A stretch of 64,000 nucleotides of DNA from Zobellia uliginosa. Its GTDB lineage: Bacteria; Bacteroidota; Bacteroidia; Flavobacteriales; Flavobacteriaceae. How positions within the stretch are numbered: position 1 is the stretch's first letter; every line of letters begins with the position of its first letter. The notes below the pieces were generated by a model that worked only from the letters and a program-made list of their open reading frames with translations, was not told the origin of the DNA and did not search any database. The translations under genes were made by a program, and so were the position numbers. Shown one piece after another: positions 24,281 to 33,359 of the stretch. Where the stretch lies: contig NZ_FTOB01000003.1 in NCBI RefSeq assembly GCF_900156625.1, forward strand, positions 620,001 to 684,000, given 5' to 3'.

Positions 24281-26788
24281 ATGAACCACTATATAAAAAT
24301 TATACTAACACTCTTACTGTGTAACACAACATTTGCCCAAATCTCCGTAAAGGGCAAAGTTGTTGATAGCCAGGGGATACCCGTTTACGGGGCCTCCATT
24401 TTATATTCCAATAGCACCGCGGCCAACAAGGATGGTGTTATCACCGAAGAAGAAGGGAATTTTACTTTAGAACTAGAGGAAACCGGCAACTATCAATTTA
24501 CGGTAAGTTATATTGGTATGGAATCCATCACGTTTCAGAAATCCCTCGATCAGATAAAAGACTATGATTTAGGCGTGCTAAAACTGCAAGAGAAAGTAGA
24601 ACGCCTGCAATCGGTCGAAGTTGTTGGTAGGGCGAGAACCGATTACACTAGCGACTATTCCTTTTCCGCAACTAAAATTGCTATTCTGAACAAGGATTTG
24701 CCCCAGGCTATTTCTTCGGTAACCAAAGAGCTTATTGCCGATAGGCAGGCTTTTAAACTAGCTGACGCCGTTAAAGTAGTGAGCGGGGTAACCCCTTCCA
24801 GTATTTACAACCAATACAATATTAGGGGGATTAGTCAGAATGAAGAAGGGCAGATCATTAACGGACTCCGGACTCGGCAGTTCTATTTTTTACAACCATT
24901 AACTTCAAATATTGAAAAGGTAGAGGTCATAAAAGGGCCCGCAAGTGCCAGTTTTGCCAGTGTAGACCCCGGCGGAAGTATAAATATGGTAACTAAAAAA
25001 CCATTGAAAGAAAACAAAAAAGAGGTGTCTTTTGCCGTAAGCAGTTTTAGTACCCTTCGTGGAGCCTTAGATTTTACAGGACCGTTAAATGAAGACAAGA
25101 CATTACTCTACCGCTTTAATGCGGCTTATGAAGAGGCCGGTTCTTACAGGGACTTGATAAAGAACAAGTCTATTTTAATTTCACCTTCTTTTAGCTATTT
25201 GCCCAATGATAAGACCGCCATTAACGTAGAGATGATCTACAATGATATGAACGGCTTTTTAGATCGTGGACAACCTATTTTTGGTGCTATTGATGGTGTT
25301 ACTTCCTTGACCAGTACCCCTATTGGCCTCAACCTTGGGGCTACCAATGATTTTTTCAATTCGAAAGAATTGATCCTTACCGGAAATCTATCCCATAAAT
25401 TCTCCGAAGCCATTAGTTTCAATACTTCCTATATGAAACAGACGTGGAAGGAAGATTTGGAGGAACACCGTACGATTTCAACCTTTGCCGTAGATATCGA
25501 CAATAATACCATTCCTAGTTTGGCCGCCATGCGCTTTGTACAGCGAAAACAAGATTGGATGGTAGATAACCTGAACGCTTATTTCAATTTTGACTTTAAG
25601 ACAGGGGATTTATCGCACAAATTGTTAGTGGGATACGATTTACATTACTGGAAAAAACAAGTGGGAGGGGGACAAAATTCCGCAAGGGGCTACCTCCTGA
25701 AAGACGGTACGATTACCAATTCTTTTGATGTAGGCAATGCCGAAGCCTACCAAACCATTACCTATAACGGACTGACCTTGCCAAAACCTAACGTAGCCCA
25801 TTTTAACTTGGAAAATCCCGATTATGCTATCAAAATCACCGAGGATTACACGTTCAATTCCCGCTTTGCCATTCCTCCTGCGCTGACTACCAGCAACGCC
25901 GTTTATATTCAAGAGCAGCTAAAATGGAAAAGAATCAGCCTGATTCTTGGCTTACGGAACGAGTGGTTCGAAGATATTACCAATTACAATACGAATAAGG
26001 AACTGTCTTTTACCAATAATAAAGTGATTCCGAGAATAGGACTGACATACGAAGTAAACGATAATGTGAATGTTTACGGGACCTATTTGGAGGGGTTTCA
26101 GCCGCAATCCAATACAGTTACCCTACTGCCCAGTACGGGGCAGTTCTTTTGGGCGGATGAATCCGCTTCCCAATTCGACCCATTACTTTCCGACCTGACC
26201 GAATTTGGGATAAAGGCAGATTTATTCAAAAAGCGGATAAAGGTAAATATGGCGGTGTATGAAATCAACCAAAAGAATATTTTAATGAGCGCCAACGATC
26301 CTGAAAACCCGGATTTACTTACCCAACGTGGTGCGGACCGTAGCCGGGGATTTGAAATGGATATTGCGGGATATCTTTTGCCCAATTGGCAGATAAATGC
26401 TTCATACAGCTATATAGATGCTGAAATTGTTAGTGATGCCAATGCGGCGTTAATTGGTGAACGAAAAGAAAATACACCAAGAAACAGTGCCAACCTATGG
26501 ACGCGTTACAACTTTGATCAAGGTAGTTTTTTTAATGATTGGGGCGTCGGTTTTGGCCTACAGTCCCAAGGCAGTAAAATACCTTGGTTTACTAGGGCTT
26601 TTGAAGTTCCGGGCTTTACCATTTTTGATGCGGCCATTTACTACACTCCTGCGGCCAGCAACCTACAGATCGCCTTGAATGCAGGAAATATTCTTGATAA
26701 GACCTATTGGCTGGGGGCGCAAACCTACTTAAGGTTGTTTCCCGGGGCTCCCCGTAATTTCACTTTGTCGGCAACTTATAAATTTTAA
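24281..26788 (+). CDS. TonB-dependent receptor (siderophore/metal type)
   Basis: An 835-residue outer-membrane receptor. Signal peptide about residues 1-20 ('LCNTTFAQ'), then a CarboxypepD_reg-like beta-sandwich (about 22-105, 'SVKGKVVDSQGIPVYGASIL'), then the plug (about 130-240, 'VVSGVTPSSIYNQYNIRGIS' and 'VEVIKGPASASFASVDPGGSINMVTKKP') and a 22-strand barrel ending in 'APRNFTLSATYKF' with a terminal Phe. The plug text, especially 'IKGPASASFASVDPGG', is typical of FhuA/siderophore-type receptors rather than SusC. It imports a ligand, perhaps a metal chelate, with energy from TonB. It sits inside an ABC-2 operon, between the ATPase and the permeases. Confidence 0.93.
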   Translation: MNHYIKIILTLLLCNTTFAQISVKGKVVDSQGIPVYGASILYSNSTAANKDGVITEEEGNFTLELEETGNYQFTVSYIGMESITFQKSLDQIKDYDLGVLKLQEKVERLQSVEVVGRARTDYTSDYSFSATKIAILNKDLPQAISSVTKELIADRQAFKLADAVKVVSGVTPSSIYNQYNIRGISQNEEGQIINGLRTRQFYFLQPLTSNIEKVEVIKGPASASFASVDPGGSINMVTKKPLKENKKEVSFAVSSFSTLRGALDFTGPLNEDKTLLYRFNAAYEEAGSYRDLIKNKSILISPSFSYLPNDKTAINVEMIYNDMNGFLDRGQPIFGAIDGVTSLTSTPIGLNLGATNDFFNSKELILTGNLSHKFSEAISFNTSYMKQTWKEDLEEHRTISTFAVDIDNNTIPSLAAMRFVQRKQDWMVDNLNAYFNFDFKTGDLSHKLLVGYDLHYWKKQVGGGQNSARGYLLKDGTITNSFDVGNAEAYQTITYNGLTLPKPNVAHFNLENPDYAIKITEDYTFNSRFAIPPALTTSNAVYIQEQLKWKRISLILGLRNEWFEDITNYNTNKELSFTNNKVIPRIGLTYEVNDNVNVYGTYLEGFQPQSNTVTLLPSTGQFFWADESASQFDPLLSDLTEFGIKADLFKKRIKVNMAVYEINQKNILMSANDPENPDLLTQRGADRSRGFEMDIAGYLLPNWQINASYSYIDAEIVSDANAALIGERKENTPRNSANLWTRYNFDQGSFFNDWGVGFGLQSQGSKIPWFTRAFEVPGFTIFDAAIYYTPAASNLQIALNAGNILDKTYWLGAQTYLRLFPGAPRNFTLSATYKF

Positions 26789-26790
26789 GT

Positions 26791-28230
26791 ATGAGAAAAA
26801 ATGTAATCTATTTATTGGCAGGCCAATTATGGAAAAATGCCTTTAGGTCAAAAGTGATGTTGATAGCATCGGTTTTAATAGGGATTCTGTTATTTTTTTC
26901 GGCCTATAGCGGTGGGGAAAATTATCACGACCAAAACGATACACGCGGATCGATGCAACACGAGGTTCAAGAGAGCTGGGAAAACAATCCCGACAAGCAT
27001 CCGCACAGAATGGCCCATTACGGTTCTTTTGCCTTTAGGGTCAAACATATACTTAGTGTTTTCGACCTAGGCATGGAGAATTTTGTGGGCAATGCTGTTT
27101 TCTTGGAGGCCCATAAGCAAAACACCGTAAACTTTTCAGAGGCTAGTATGTCTACGGGTTTGTTACGGTTTGGAGAAGTCAGCTTGGCCATGTTGTTAAA
27201 AGTAATCGTACCGCTTTTGATTTTTTATTTGGGTTTTCATACCATAGCCCAAGAACGCGAAAACGGCACCTTAAAATTACTGATCGGCCAAGGTATTCGC
27301 AGAAAGGAAATTGTCTTTGGCAAATGGTTGGGCCTTTGGAGTTTGTCCATGATTTTTCTCATGGCTGTTTTTCTGGTATTGTTGTTTTTCGTCGTATTGG
27401 AATCGCACGATGGTCTTTCGGGCAATAGTTTGTACCGGTATCTCGTGCTCTTAATTTCCTATTCGTTGTTTTTTGCCATATTGTGCGCTATTACCATTTT
27501 GGTTTCCGCCTTTAGCAAGACGGCCAAGGGGGCATTGGTAAAACTCTTGGGCATTTGGTTGCTTTTTGTGATCATTGTTCCCAAATCTTTACAGGCCATG
27601 GGCTACTACCTCTACCCCACTCCTTCTAAAATAGAAATGGAAACGGCCGTAGAACAGGATTTAATAGAACTAGGGGATAGTCATAATCCTGACGACCCAC
27701 ATTTTAAGGCCTTAAAAGATTCTGTGCTCTTGGCCAATAAGGTAGACGATGTAGCGGATCTTCCCTTTAACTATGGCGGTTTTGTAATGGCCAAGGGTGA
27801 GGCTTTGAGTGCTGCAGTATATCAAAAGCATCAAAGACAACTGTATCGGGTGTACGGAAAACAGAACAACGTAGAACGATATTCCGCTTTCGTAAACCCG
27901 TACACCGCTATAAAAAACTTGTCCATGGCCTTTTCGGGAACCGATTTTCAATCCTTTCTTCATTTTAAAGGGCAAGCGGAAGCATATCGATACAAATTGG
28001 CCCAAGAGATGAACCGTTTGCAGATGGATCTAATTCCTAATAAAGGTAAAGCAGGGCCTGATACCATTTCCAGCGATTATTGGAAAAGTTTCCCCCCTTT
28101 CGAATACGATTTCTTAAGTATTCCCGAAGTGTTCAATAATGAATTGATTTCCTTGATGGCGCTACTATTGTGGGGTGTCTTGGCCATTTTCGGACTGTTG
28201 AGATTATCCACTAACTTAAAAGCCATCTAG
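26791..28230 (+). CDS. ABC-2 permease with large loop (DUF3526-like), first
   Basis: A 479-residue membrane protein. After a first helix (about residues 21-41) comes an extracytoplasmic loop with His-rich stretches (such as 'DKHPHRMAHYGSFAF'), then helices at about 145-165, 195-215, 225-245 and 255-275, a second loop of about 150 residues and a final helix (455-475). 'IAQERENGTLKLLIGQGIRRKEIVFGKWLG' is the ABC-2 cytoplasmic signature. The layout fits NosY/DUF3526 permeases. It starts 2 nt after the receptor stop and ends directly before the next permease. Confidence 0.85.
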   Translation: MRKNVIYLLAGQLWKNAFRSKVMLIASVLIGILLFFSAYSGGENYHDQNDTRGSMQHEVQESWENNPDKHPHRMAHYGSFAFRVKHILSVFDLGMENFVGNAVFLEAHKQNTVNFSEASMSTGLLRFGEVSLAMLLKVIVPLLIFYLGFHTIAQERENGTLKLLIGQGIRRKEIVFGKWLGLWSLSMIFLMAVFLVLLFFVVLESHDGLSGNSLYRYLVLLISYSLFFAILCAITILVSAFSKTAKGALVKLLGIWLLFVIIVPKSLQAMGYYLYPTPSKIEMETAVEQDLIELGDSHNPDDPHFKALKDSVLLANKVDDVADLPFNYGGFVMAKGEALSAAVYQKHQRQLYRVYGKQNNVERYSAFVNPYTAIKNLSMAFSGTDFQSFLHFKGQAEAYRYKLAQEMNRLQMDLIPNKGKAGPDTISSDYWKSFPPFEYDFLSIPEVFNNELISLMALLLWGVLAIFGLLRLSTNLKAI

Positions 28231-29571
28231 ATGTATAGTTTATTGTTTAAATCATTCTTTCGAACGAAAATATTCTTGGTAAGTCTGGTTTTGTTGATGA
28301 CCGTAGGGCTCATTGGCATTTTAATAGGCAAGCAGTACTTGGTAAAACAAGAAAAAAGTATTGTTGCCGCCCAAAAATTTCAAGAAGAAAGTATTGCGAA
28401 AAATGTAGCTTACCATAGTGATGACCTTGGATTACTCTTGTATTACTTGCGGTTTACCTTGGTGAAGAAACCCGAGAATATAAACGCCATTTCCATTGGG
28501 CAGAGCGATGTAAACCCACTTTTACAGGCGGTAACCATTCGTGCTTTGGAAGGGCAGAAATACGACACCGATTTTGAAAACCCGTCTTTATTGATGTCGG
28601 GTAACCTGGATCTGGGATTTGTTATTATTTACCTCTTCCCCTTGGTTTTGATCGCTATGACCTTCAATTTGTATTCGGAAGAAAAAGAATTGGGGACATG
28701 GCGTATTTTAGCGGCACAAACTTCCGGGAAAGCGAGTTTTCTATTTAAAAAGCTCTTTGTAAGGGTGCTCTTTGTTTTTGCTATTTTAATACTTCTTATG
28801 TTTATGGCAAGCGCTATCTTACAAATACCAATGGACCAATATTTTTGGGCCCTATTTCTACAAAGTACCTTGTATTTGTTATTTTGGAGTGCGTTGTGTT
28901 TTTGGATGGTTTCCCTTTTAAAAAACTCTAGCTTCAACGCCCTGGCCTTGGTTTCCATTTGGGTGGTGCTTACCATTTTGTTTCCCGCGGTGGTCAACAA
29001 CTATGTCATCAATAAATATCAGGTGCCGGAAGCATTGGATGCCATGGTGGAACAGCGGGATGGATATCATGAAAAATGGGATTTGGAAAAAAGCGCTACT
29101 ATGGACGGTTTTTTTGAAGCCTATCCGCAGTTTAAGAAATACCCCGTTCCCGAAGATGAATTTTCGTGGCTTTGGTATTATGGCATGCAGCATATGGGCG
29201 ATATGGCCGCAGGGGAAACTAGCAAGGAAATGACGGAAAAGGTGATGCTCCGAAACACTGTGAGCGAGAAAGTGGCCCTGTTCGTACCCACCATGCATGC
29301 CCAGTTAAGTTTTAATACTTTGGCAGGAACGGATATGGTTAGCCATTTGGGCTTCTTAAAAAAGCTTACGGAATTTCACGAAGATTTACGCTTGGATTTT
29401 TACCCCAAAATCTTTGGGAATAAACCCGCGGATCAGGTCGACTGGAAGAATTATCAGGTGAAGTTTTACACCTTGGAACGGGAAGTGGATTGGACCTACC
29501 TAATGCTTCCTACCCTGCTGATTACCTTGGTAATCGGGGGCTTTGGCGTTTTGAACCTTCGAAAACTTTAA
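28231..29571 (+). CDS. ABC-2 permease with large loop (DUF3526-like), second
   Basis: A 446-residue paralogue of the preceding permease; its ATG follows the TAG of that gene without a gap. The ABC-2 signature is 'YSEEKELGTWRILAAQTSGKASFLFKKLFVR' (about residues 149-179). It has the same helix-loop-helices-loop-helix order and a long C-terminal extracytoplasmic part. With the ATPase it should form a heterodimeric transporter. The operon ends at a strong terminator 8 nt downstream. Confidence 0.87.
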   Translation: MYSLLFKSFFRTKIFLVSLVLLMTVGLIGILIGKQYLVKQEKSIVAAQKFQEESIAKNVAYHSDDLGLLLYYLRFTLVKKPENINAISIGQSDVNPLLQAVTIRALEGQKYDTDFENPSLLMSGNLDLGFVIIYLFPLVLIAMTFNLYSEEKELGTWRILAAQTSGKASFLFKKLFVRVLFVFAILILLMFMASAILQIPMDQYFWALFLQSTLYLLFWSALCFWMVSLLKNSSFNALALVSIWVVLTILFPAVVNNYVINKYQVPEALDAMVEQRDGYHEKWDLEKSATMDGFFEAYPQFKKYPVPEDEFSWLWYYGMQHMGDMAAGETSKEMTEKVMLRNTVSEKVALFVPTMHAQLSFNTLAGTDMVSHLGFLKKLTEFHEDLRLDFYPKIFGNKPADQVDWKNYQVKFYTLEREVDWTYLMLPTLLITLVIGGFGVLNLRKL

Positions 29572-29575
29572 AAAA

Positions 29576-29612
29576 AAAGGGCTGGAATTCACTTCCGGCC
29601 CTTCTTTTTTTA
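29576..29612 (+). terminator. Rho-independent terminator of the ABC/TonB operon
   Basis: AGGGCTGGA - attcact - TCCGGCCCT (one G-T pair) is followed by TCTTTTTTT and preceded by a run of A residues. It lies immediately after the last permease stop. Confidence 0.88.
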
Positions 29613-29662
29613 CAGAGGTCTATTTCCTTATGAAAAGGCATTGTAGCCAACACTTTATAAGG

Positions 29663-30835
29663 TCAAACTTTATAAATCATCTTGGTAATCTTCCTCTTGT
29701 TCGATTCAATGACCATGATGTATGTTCCCGTATCGAGTTGGCCTAGGTCAATGCTCGGTGTTTTTGTACTGGTATCCGGCACCCAACTTTTAACGCGATA
29801 TCCCATCATACTGTATATGGAAATGTTCTTGGTGCCAGCATCAATTCCTTCGAGGTACAAAATGTCGTCTAGCACCGGATTCGGATATACTTTAACCTCG
29901 GTATCACGGCTATCACTAGGGTTTTGAAGGCTTAGTTGTGCTTCGTTCGCCGAGGTACCGACCTGTTGGTGGTTTCCTGTTCCGGATGGGGTGCCTATTC
30001 GTTGGCTTGATACTTTAAAATCGTCAAAATAGGCGTAGACATCCTTTGTGGGCTGAAAGCTTTCATCAGAGCCCCCAAAGAAAGAAGACAAATAAAAGGA
30101 GTTTAAGCCTATATCGCCTTCCCCTACTTGTCGGAAATCTTCAACATTGGTTATCTCTAAAGCTAACTGTCCGTTTAACCAGCCTCGCATAATACCATCT
30201 TGCTTTCCGGGCGTGTTTAATTTGTAATACATTTCTATATGCTGCCAAGCGCCCTTCGTAAACCTGACCTGATCGGCTTGTGGCCCTCCATTAGGTTCCT
30301 CTATAGGGTCTGTTAGGCTCCAGTTAATGGAAGCCTTGTAGTCAGGTCGCGTCGGTTTTGTATTGTAGTGCACATAGGTTTCAACGAGTCCGTTTTTACG
30401 CCACATCAGTCGTAGGGACATATTCCTGTCTTTGGTTTGATATGATAGTCCCGGTAACTTCCCCCCGGCCCTAAATTCAAAATCCGACGGAAAATAGACC
30501 TTGTAACTCATATACAGTTCATCGTGAAACTGTCCGTCGTTGAAGTAGACCTTGGTATGGATACCGCTTTCACCGGTCTTTACCTGTCCTTTAGGGTATT
30601 TGACCTTTAGCGTTTTTCCCTGGTCGGGAAAACTTTCTATGGAAACACGACCTTCATCTGCGCCTTTGCAAAACGAAACCCCTAAGGCATCCTTCATTTG
30701 GTTTTTGTCATATGGCCCGGTGGGCAGTTCGTCAAAATTGAAATGATATACATCTGCTGTTTGGGCTTTTGTTTTTGTCACCGTGAATAGCACAAAAACA
30801 AAACATAGTGATACTATTGATAATTTTCTTTTCAT
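29663..30835 (-). CDS. Secreted alginate lyase, PL14-type, with T9SS sorting domain
   Basis: A 390-residue protein with signal peptide (about residues 1-24, 'VTKTKAQ'). The catalytic part (about 27-280) has the jelly-roll pattern of PL14 alginate lyases: 'GESGIHTKVYFNDGQFHDELYMSYKVYF', 'AGGKLPGLSYQ', 'RLMWRKNGLVETYVHY', 'GAWQHIEMYYKLNTPGKQDGIMRGWLNGQ' and 'DDFKVS'. Residue 310 onward is a T9SS type A sorting domain ('VYPNPVLDDILYLEGID...YIMVIESNKRKITKMIYKV'). It should cleave alginate by beta-elimination outside or on the cell. It is 31 nt downstream of the beta-helix gene, in one operon. The match to PL14 comes from memory of Zobellia-type enzymes. Confidence 0.82.
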   Translation of the reverse strand: MKRKLSIVSLCFVFVLFTVTKTKAQTADVYHFNFDELPTGPYDKNQMKDALGVSFCKGADEGRVSIESFPDQGKTLKVKYPKGQVKTGESGIHTKVYFNDGQFHDELYMSYKVYFPSDFEFRAGGKLPGLSYQTKDRNMSLRLMWRKNGLVETYVHYNTKPTRPDYKASINWSLTDPIEEPNGGPQADQVRFTKGAWQHIEMYYKLNTPGKQDGIMRGWLNGQLALEITNVEDFRQVGEGDIGLNSFYLSSFFGGSDESFQPTKDVYAYFDDFKVSSQRIGTPSGTGNHQQVGTSANEAQLSLQNPSDSRDTEVKVYPNPVLDDILYLEGIDAGTKNISIYSMMGYRVKSWVPDTSTKTPSIDLGQLDTGTYIMVIESNKRKITKMIYKV

Positions 30836-30866
30836 AAGAATGTCATTATTATTTTAAGATTTGGGC

Positions 30867-32975
30867 CTATTTAACACTGAAGGGCATGGTTCTTACGGTC
30901 GAGCCATTCTCTACACGTAAGAAATAGATCCCTTGATCAATACCGCCAACATTAAATTTAAACGTGCTTCCCTCGATGCTCGCCTCTTCCTTTTTCAGGA
31001 TAGTACCTTGGAGGTCCATTAGCGATATTACCGTTTGGTCGGAGTTTAGATTGGCAAGCGTCAATTCCCCATGGGTAACGGGGTTGGGATAGAGTTTTAT
31101 GCTAGGGTCTGCATTTACGGTCTTACTGACCTGAACCTGATTTGCCGCACCACAACTTGGGGCTTGTTCTTCATTACTACAGTATATGGTATAGCTTCCG
31201 GATTTTGAGACCATTACAAAATTGCCCTGGTCATCGGCTACCCAATATTCCCCGTCGAGTCCGGGAAATCCCGAGCCTGAAATGCTAAGCTCGGGTCGCT
31301 CGCTGTTAAAGCTTGCCTTGCTCTTGTCCCTAAGGTCGATGTAAGAGGATGGCTGCCCGTTATGGGTATTCATTGAAAAAGCATAGAGCCCGTTGGCACT
31401 GGGTATCCATTTGATCTTAAGCTTTTTAATGTTCGAGGCGTCGGGGCCGCCCGAGCCTAAAACATAGACCTTGTTAAAGGTTATACCATCGTATTGGGGC
31501 AGGACATTGGGACTAGGGGTTCCAAAAGCGCAGTCGGCAAGACCGTCGGTATCACCGTCAATCACCACGAGCCGTACCGTTGACGATCTTGTGCTATTGT
31601 TCTCGTTATCGATCGCCACGGCCGTAAGATCATAAGTTCCCACGGCTATTTGGTTTATGGTGTAGTTGTAGGGAAAGGAAGGGTCTTCCCCTAGTTTAAG
31701 GCTACCGTTGTAAAACTCCACTTTGCTAATGGAGCCATCGGGGTCATTTGCCGACGCGCTGATCTGTAGATCGCTTCCCGCATTTGCCTGGGCATTATTG
31801 TTGGGAGAAGTAATGCTTACGGAAGGAGAGGTATGGCCCCCATCATCGGAACAGGGAACAATATTCCAGCTCGGACAAGATTGGGTTACAAACGCTAAGG
31901 TGCCATCCGAAACGGGAAAATCATCCGTGTTGGGGTTTCGGGTATTATTCCATACGTGGATTTCCGAAGGGGCGCCTTGTTTCTTTCTAACGGTATTGAT
32001 ACTGTTGCCCCTACTTCCCAAATTAAAAGTATTATTAAAAACGGCGTTTCTAAAACCTGTGTTGTAGCCGGTACCTCGATCTAGAAAATCAATACAGGCA
32101 TTGATAAGCTCGGAGCCGTCTAGGTTGAAGGTGTTGTTATATACAAAGGCATAAGCGCCTTTTAAATCGATAAAGGCATCGGCACTATTACTGTCCTCCC
32201 CTGCTATTCCTTCCGCAGAAAAGGTGTTGTTTCGAATGATGGTGTTTTTTGTGCCTTCTTTTACGTCTACCCCTTCTGCCGCTACATTCGGACCTACGGT
32301 ACAGAATTCTATGGTATTGTTATTACAATCGGGACTATAGGGCTTATTGGGTTGGTCCTCGGTTTTATGTTGGCTCTTGTCCGAACCGACATAAAGACCT
32401 TCCCCGAAGCCCGGTTTGTTAAGTCCGGTATTATAGACTTGACAGCCGGTGACCAAATTATTGCTCGAGCCGTCCCTCAGGTGAATACCTTCTTCGCCGA
32501 TATCGTGTACCGAAACGTTTTCGATCCTACTATTGCTTGAGTGATCGAGGACCAATCCCTTGGAACCCTCTTCAAGTTCCAAATCCTTGATAATCCAATG
32601 GTCGCCCAAAATGCGCATGACATAGCCATCGTAAATACCGTTAGGTCCTTTGAGCACCGGCCTATTGCTGGCACTTGCCCCCCTAATGATTATAGGCTGC
32701 AAAGCCGTACCGTTGCGATCGGATGAAAACCTTGCGGCCTTTCCATCGCTACTTAAATCGAGTTTGTCTAAGGCGGTATACGTACCTGCGGCAATGACAA
32801 TTTCATCTCCGGGCGATGCATTTGTCATCGCATTGAGAATGCAGTCGACCGTATTGCAGTGTATCACTTTAGAGGCCGTTTCAGGCGAGTTAAAGGAGTA
32901 GCTTGTTTGAGCAAAGAGGGCGAGTAAAAGGCAAAGTGCTTTTAAAAAATTTGAATAAGGTACATAAGTGTTCAT
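30867..32975 (-). CDS. Secreted beta-helix protein, probable polysaccharide lyase, T9SS cargo
   Basis: A 702-residue secreted protein. Signal peptide (about 1-28), then a right-handed parallel beta-helix (about 35-370) with many 'N-N-x-I-x-x-N' turns (such as 'NSRIENVSVHDIGEEGIHLRDGSSNNLVTG' in pieces, and 'NTIIRNNTFSAEG'). An Ig-like domain (about 385-475, 'PSVSITSPNNNAQANAGSDLQISASA'), a domain of about 140 residues I do not know, and a T9SS type A sorting domain ('KLYPNPVTHGELTLANLNSDQ') follow. Beta-helices with this layout include PL6 alginate and chondroitin lyases; next to a PL14 gene a PL6-like role is likely but unproven, since the catalytic Lys/Arg pair could not be placed. First gene of the operon. 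Confidence 0.75.
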   Translation of the reverse strand: MNTYVPYSNFLKALCLLLALFAQTSYSFNSPETASKVIHCNTVDCILNAMTNASPGDEIVIAAGTYTALDKLDLSSDGKAARFSSDRNGTALQPIIIRGASASNRPVLKGPNGIYDGYVMRILGDHWIIKDLELEEGSKGLVLDHSSNSRIENVSVHDIGEEGIHLRDGSSNNLVTGCQVYNTGLNKPGFGEGLYVGSDKSQHKTEDQPNKPYSPDCNNNTIEFCTVGPNVAAEGVDVKEGTKNTIIRNNTFSAEGIAGEDSNSADAFIDLKGAYAFVYNNTFNLDGSELINACIDFLDRGTGYNTGFRNAVFNNTFNLGSRGNSINTVRKKQGAPSEIHVWNNTRNPNTDDFPVSDGTLAFVTQSCPSWNIVPCSDDGGHTSPSVSITSPNNNAQANAGSDLQISASANDPDGSISKVEFYNGSLKLGEDPSFPYNYTINQIAVGTYDLTAVAIDNENNSTRSSTVRLVVIDGDTDGLADCAFGTPSPNVLPQYDGITFNKVYVLGSGGPDASNIKKLKIKWIPSANGLYAFSMNTHNGQPSSYIDLRDKSKASFNSERPELSISGSGFPGLDGEYWVADDQGNFVMVSKSGSYTIYCSNEEQAPSCGAANQVQVSKTVNADPSIKLYPNPVTHGELTLANLNSDQTVISLMDLQGTILKKEEASIEGSTFKFNVGGIDQGIYFLRVENGSTVRTMPFSVK

Positions 32976-33279
32976 AGAGTGTAGATTTGGGATAAAAACT
33001 AGTAGTGAATTTTTACAATAAGGTTATGGGATAAAATTCATATGTAATATAAAGCCTACAAATATAAAAGTTATTTCTTGTTTGGGAATAAGGTCTTAGA
33101 AAATTGAGAAGCGTTCGTACTTGAGATATCTGTACGAGAGTATCTTAGAAAATACATGGAAGGATATCTAAGGACTTTTCGCTGATAGCTCCTATAGGGA
33201 GCTCAAGGGAATTCGGTCTTAAGGGATGGACTAGTGTAAAGCAGGGAGAATGCTTGATCTATCTGTATTTTCGACCAAC
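32976..33279. other. Upstream region of the alginate operon
   Basis: No gene was seen. It holds the -7 box listed below and an AT-rich leader; the rest shows no structure I can name. Confidence 0.5.
33059..33066 (-). promoter_or_regulatory. Candidate -7 box (TATATTTG) of the alginate operon
   Basis: Read on the minus strand this is TATATTTG, a full TAnnTTTG match, 84 nt upstream of the beta-helix ATG. No clear -33 TTG was found at the usual distance. Confidence 0.4.
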
Positions 33280-33305
33280 GAAAAAAGGCACAATAATGTG
33301 CCTTT
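33280..33305 (-). terminator. Rho-independent terminator downstream of the BNR/IPT lipoprotein gene
   Basis: AAAGGCACA - ataa - TGTGCCTTT is a perfect 9-bp stem; on the minus strand it is followed by TTTTTTCG. It lies about 55 nt beyond the stop at 33360. Confidence 0.8.
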
Positions 33306-33359
33306 GGTGTTTTTGTTTGAAGTTATCTTAGAACAGGATGGGGTTCTGATTTTACCCCA

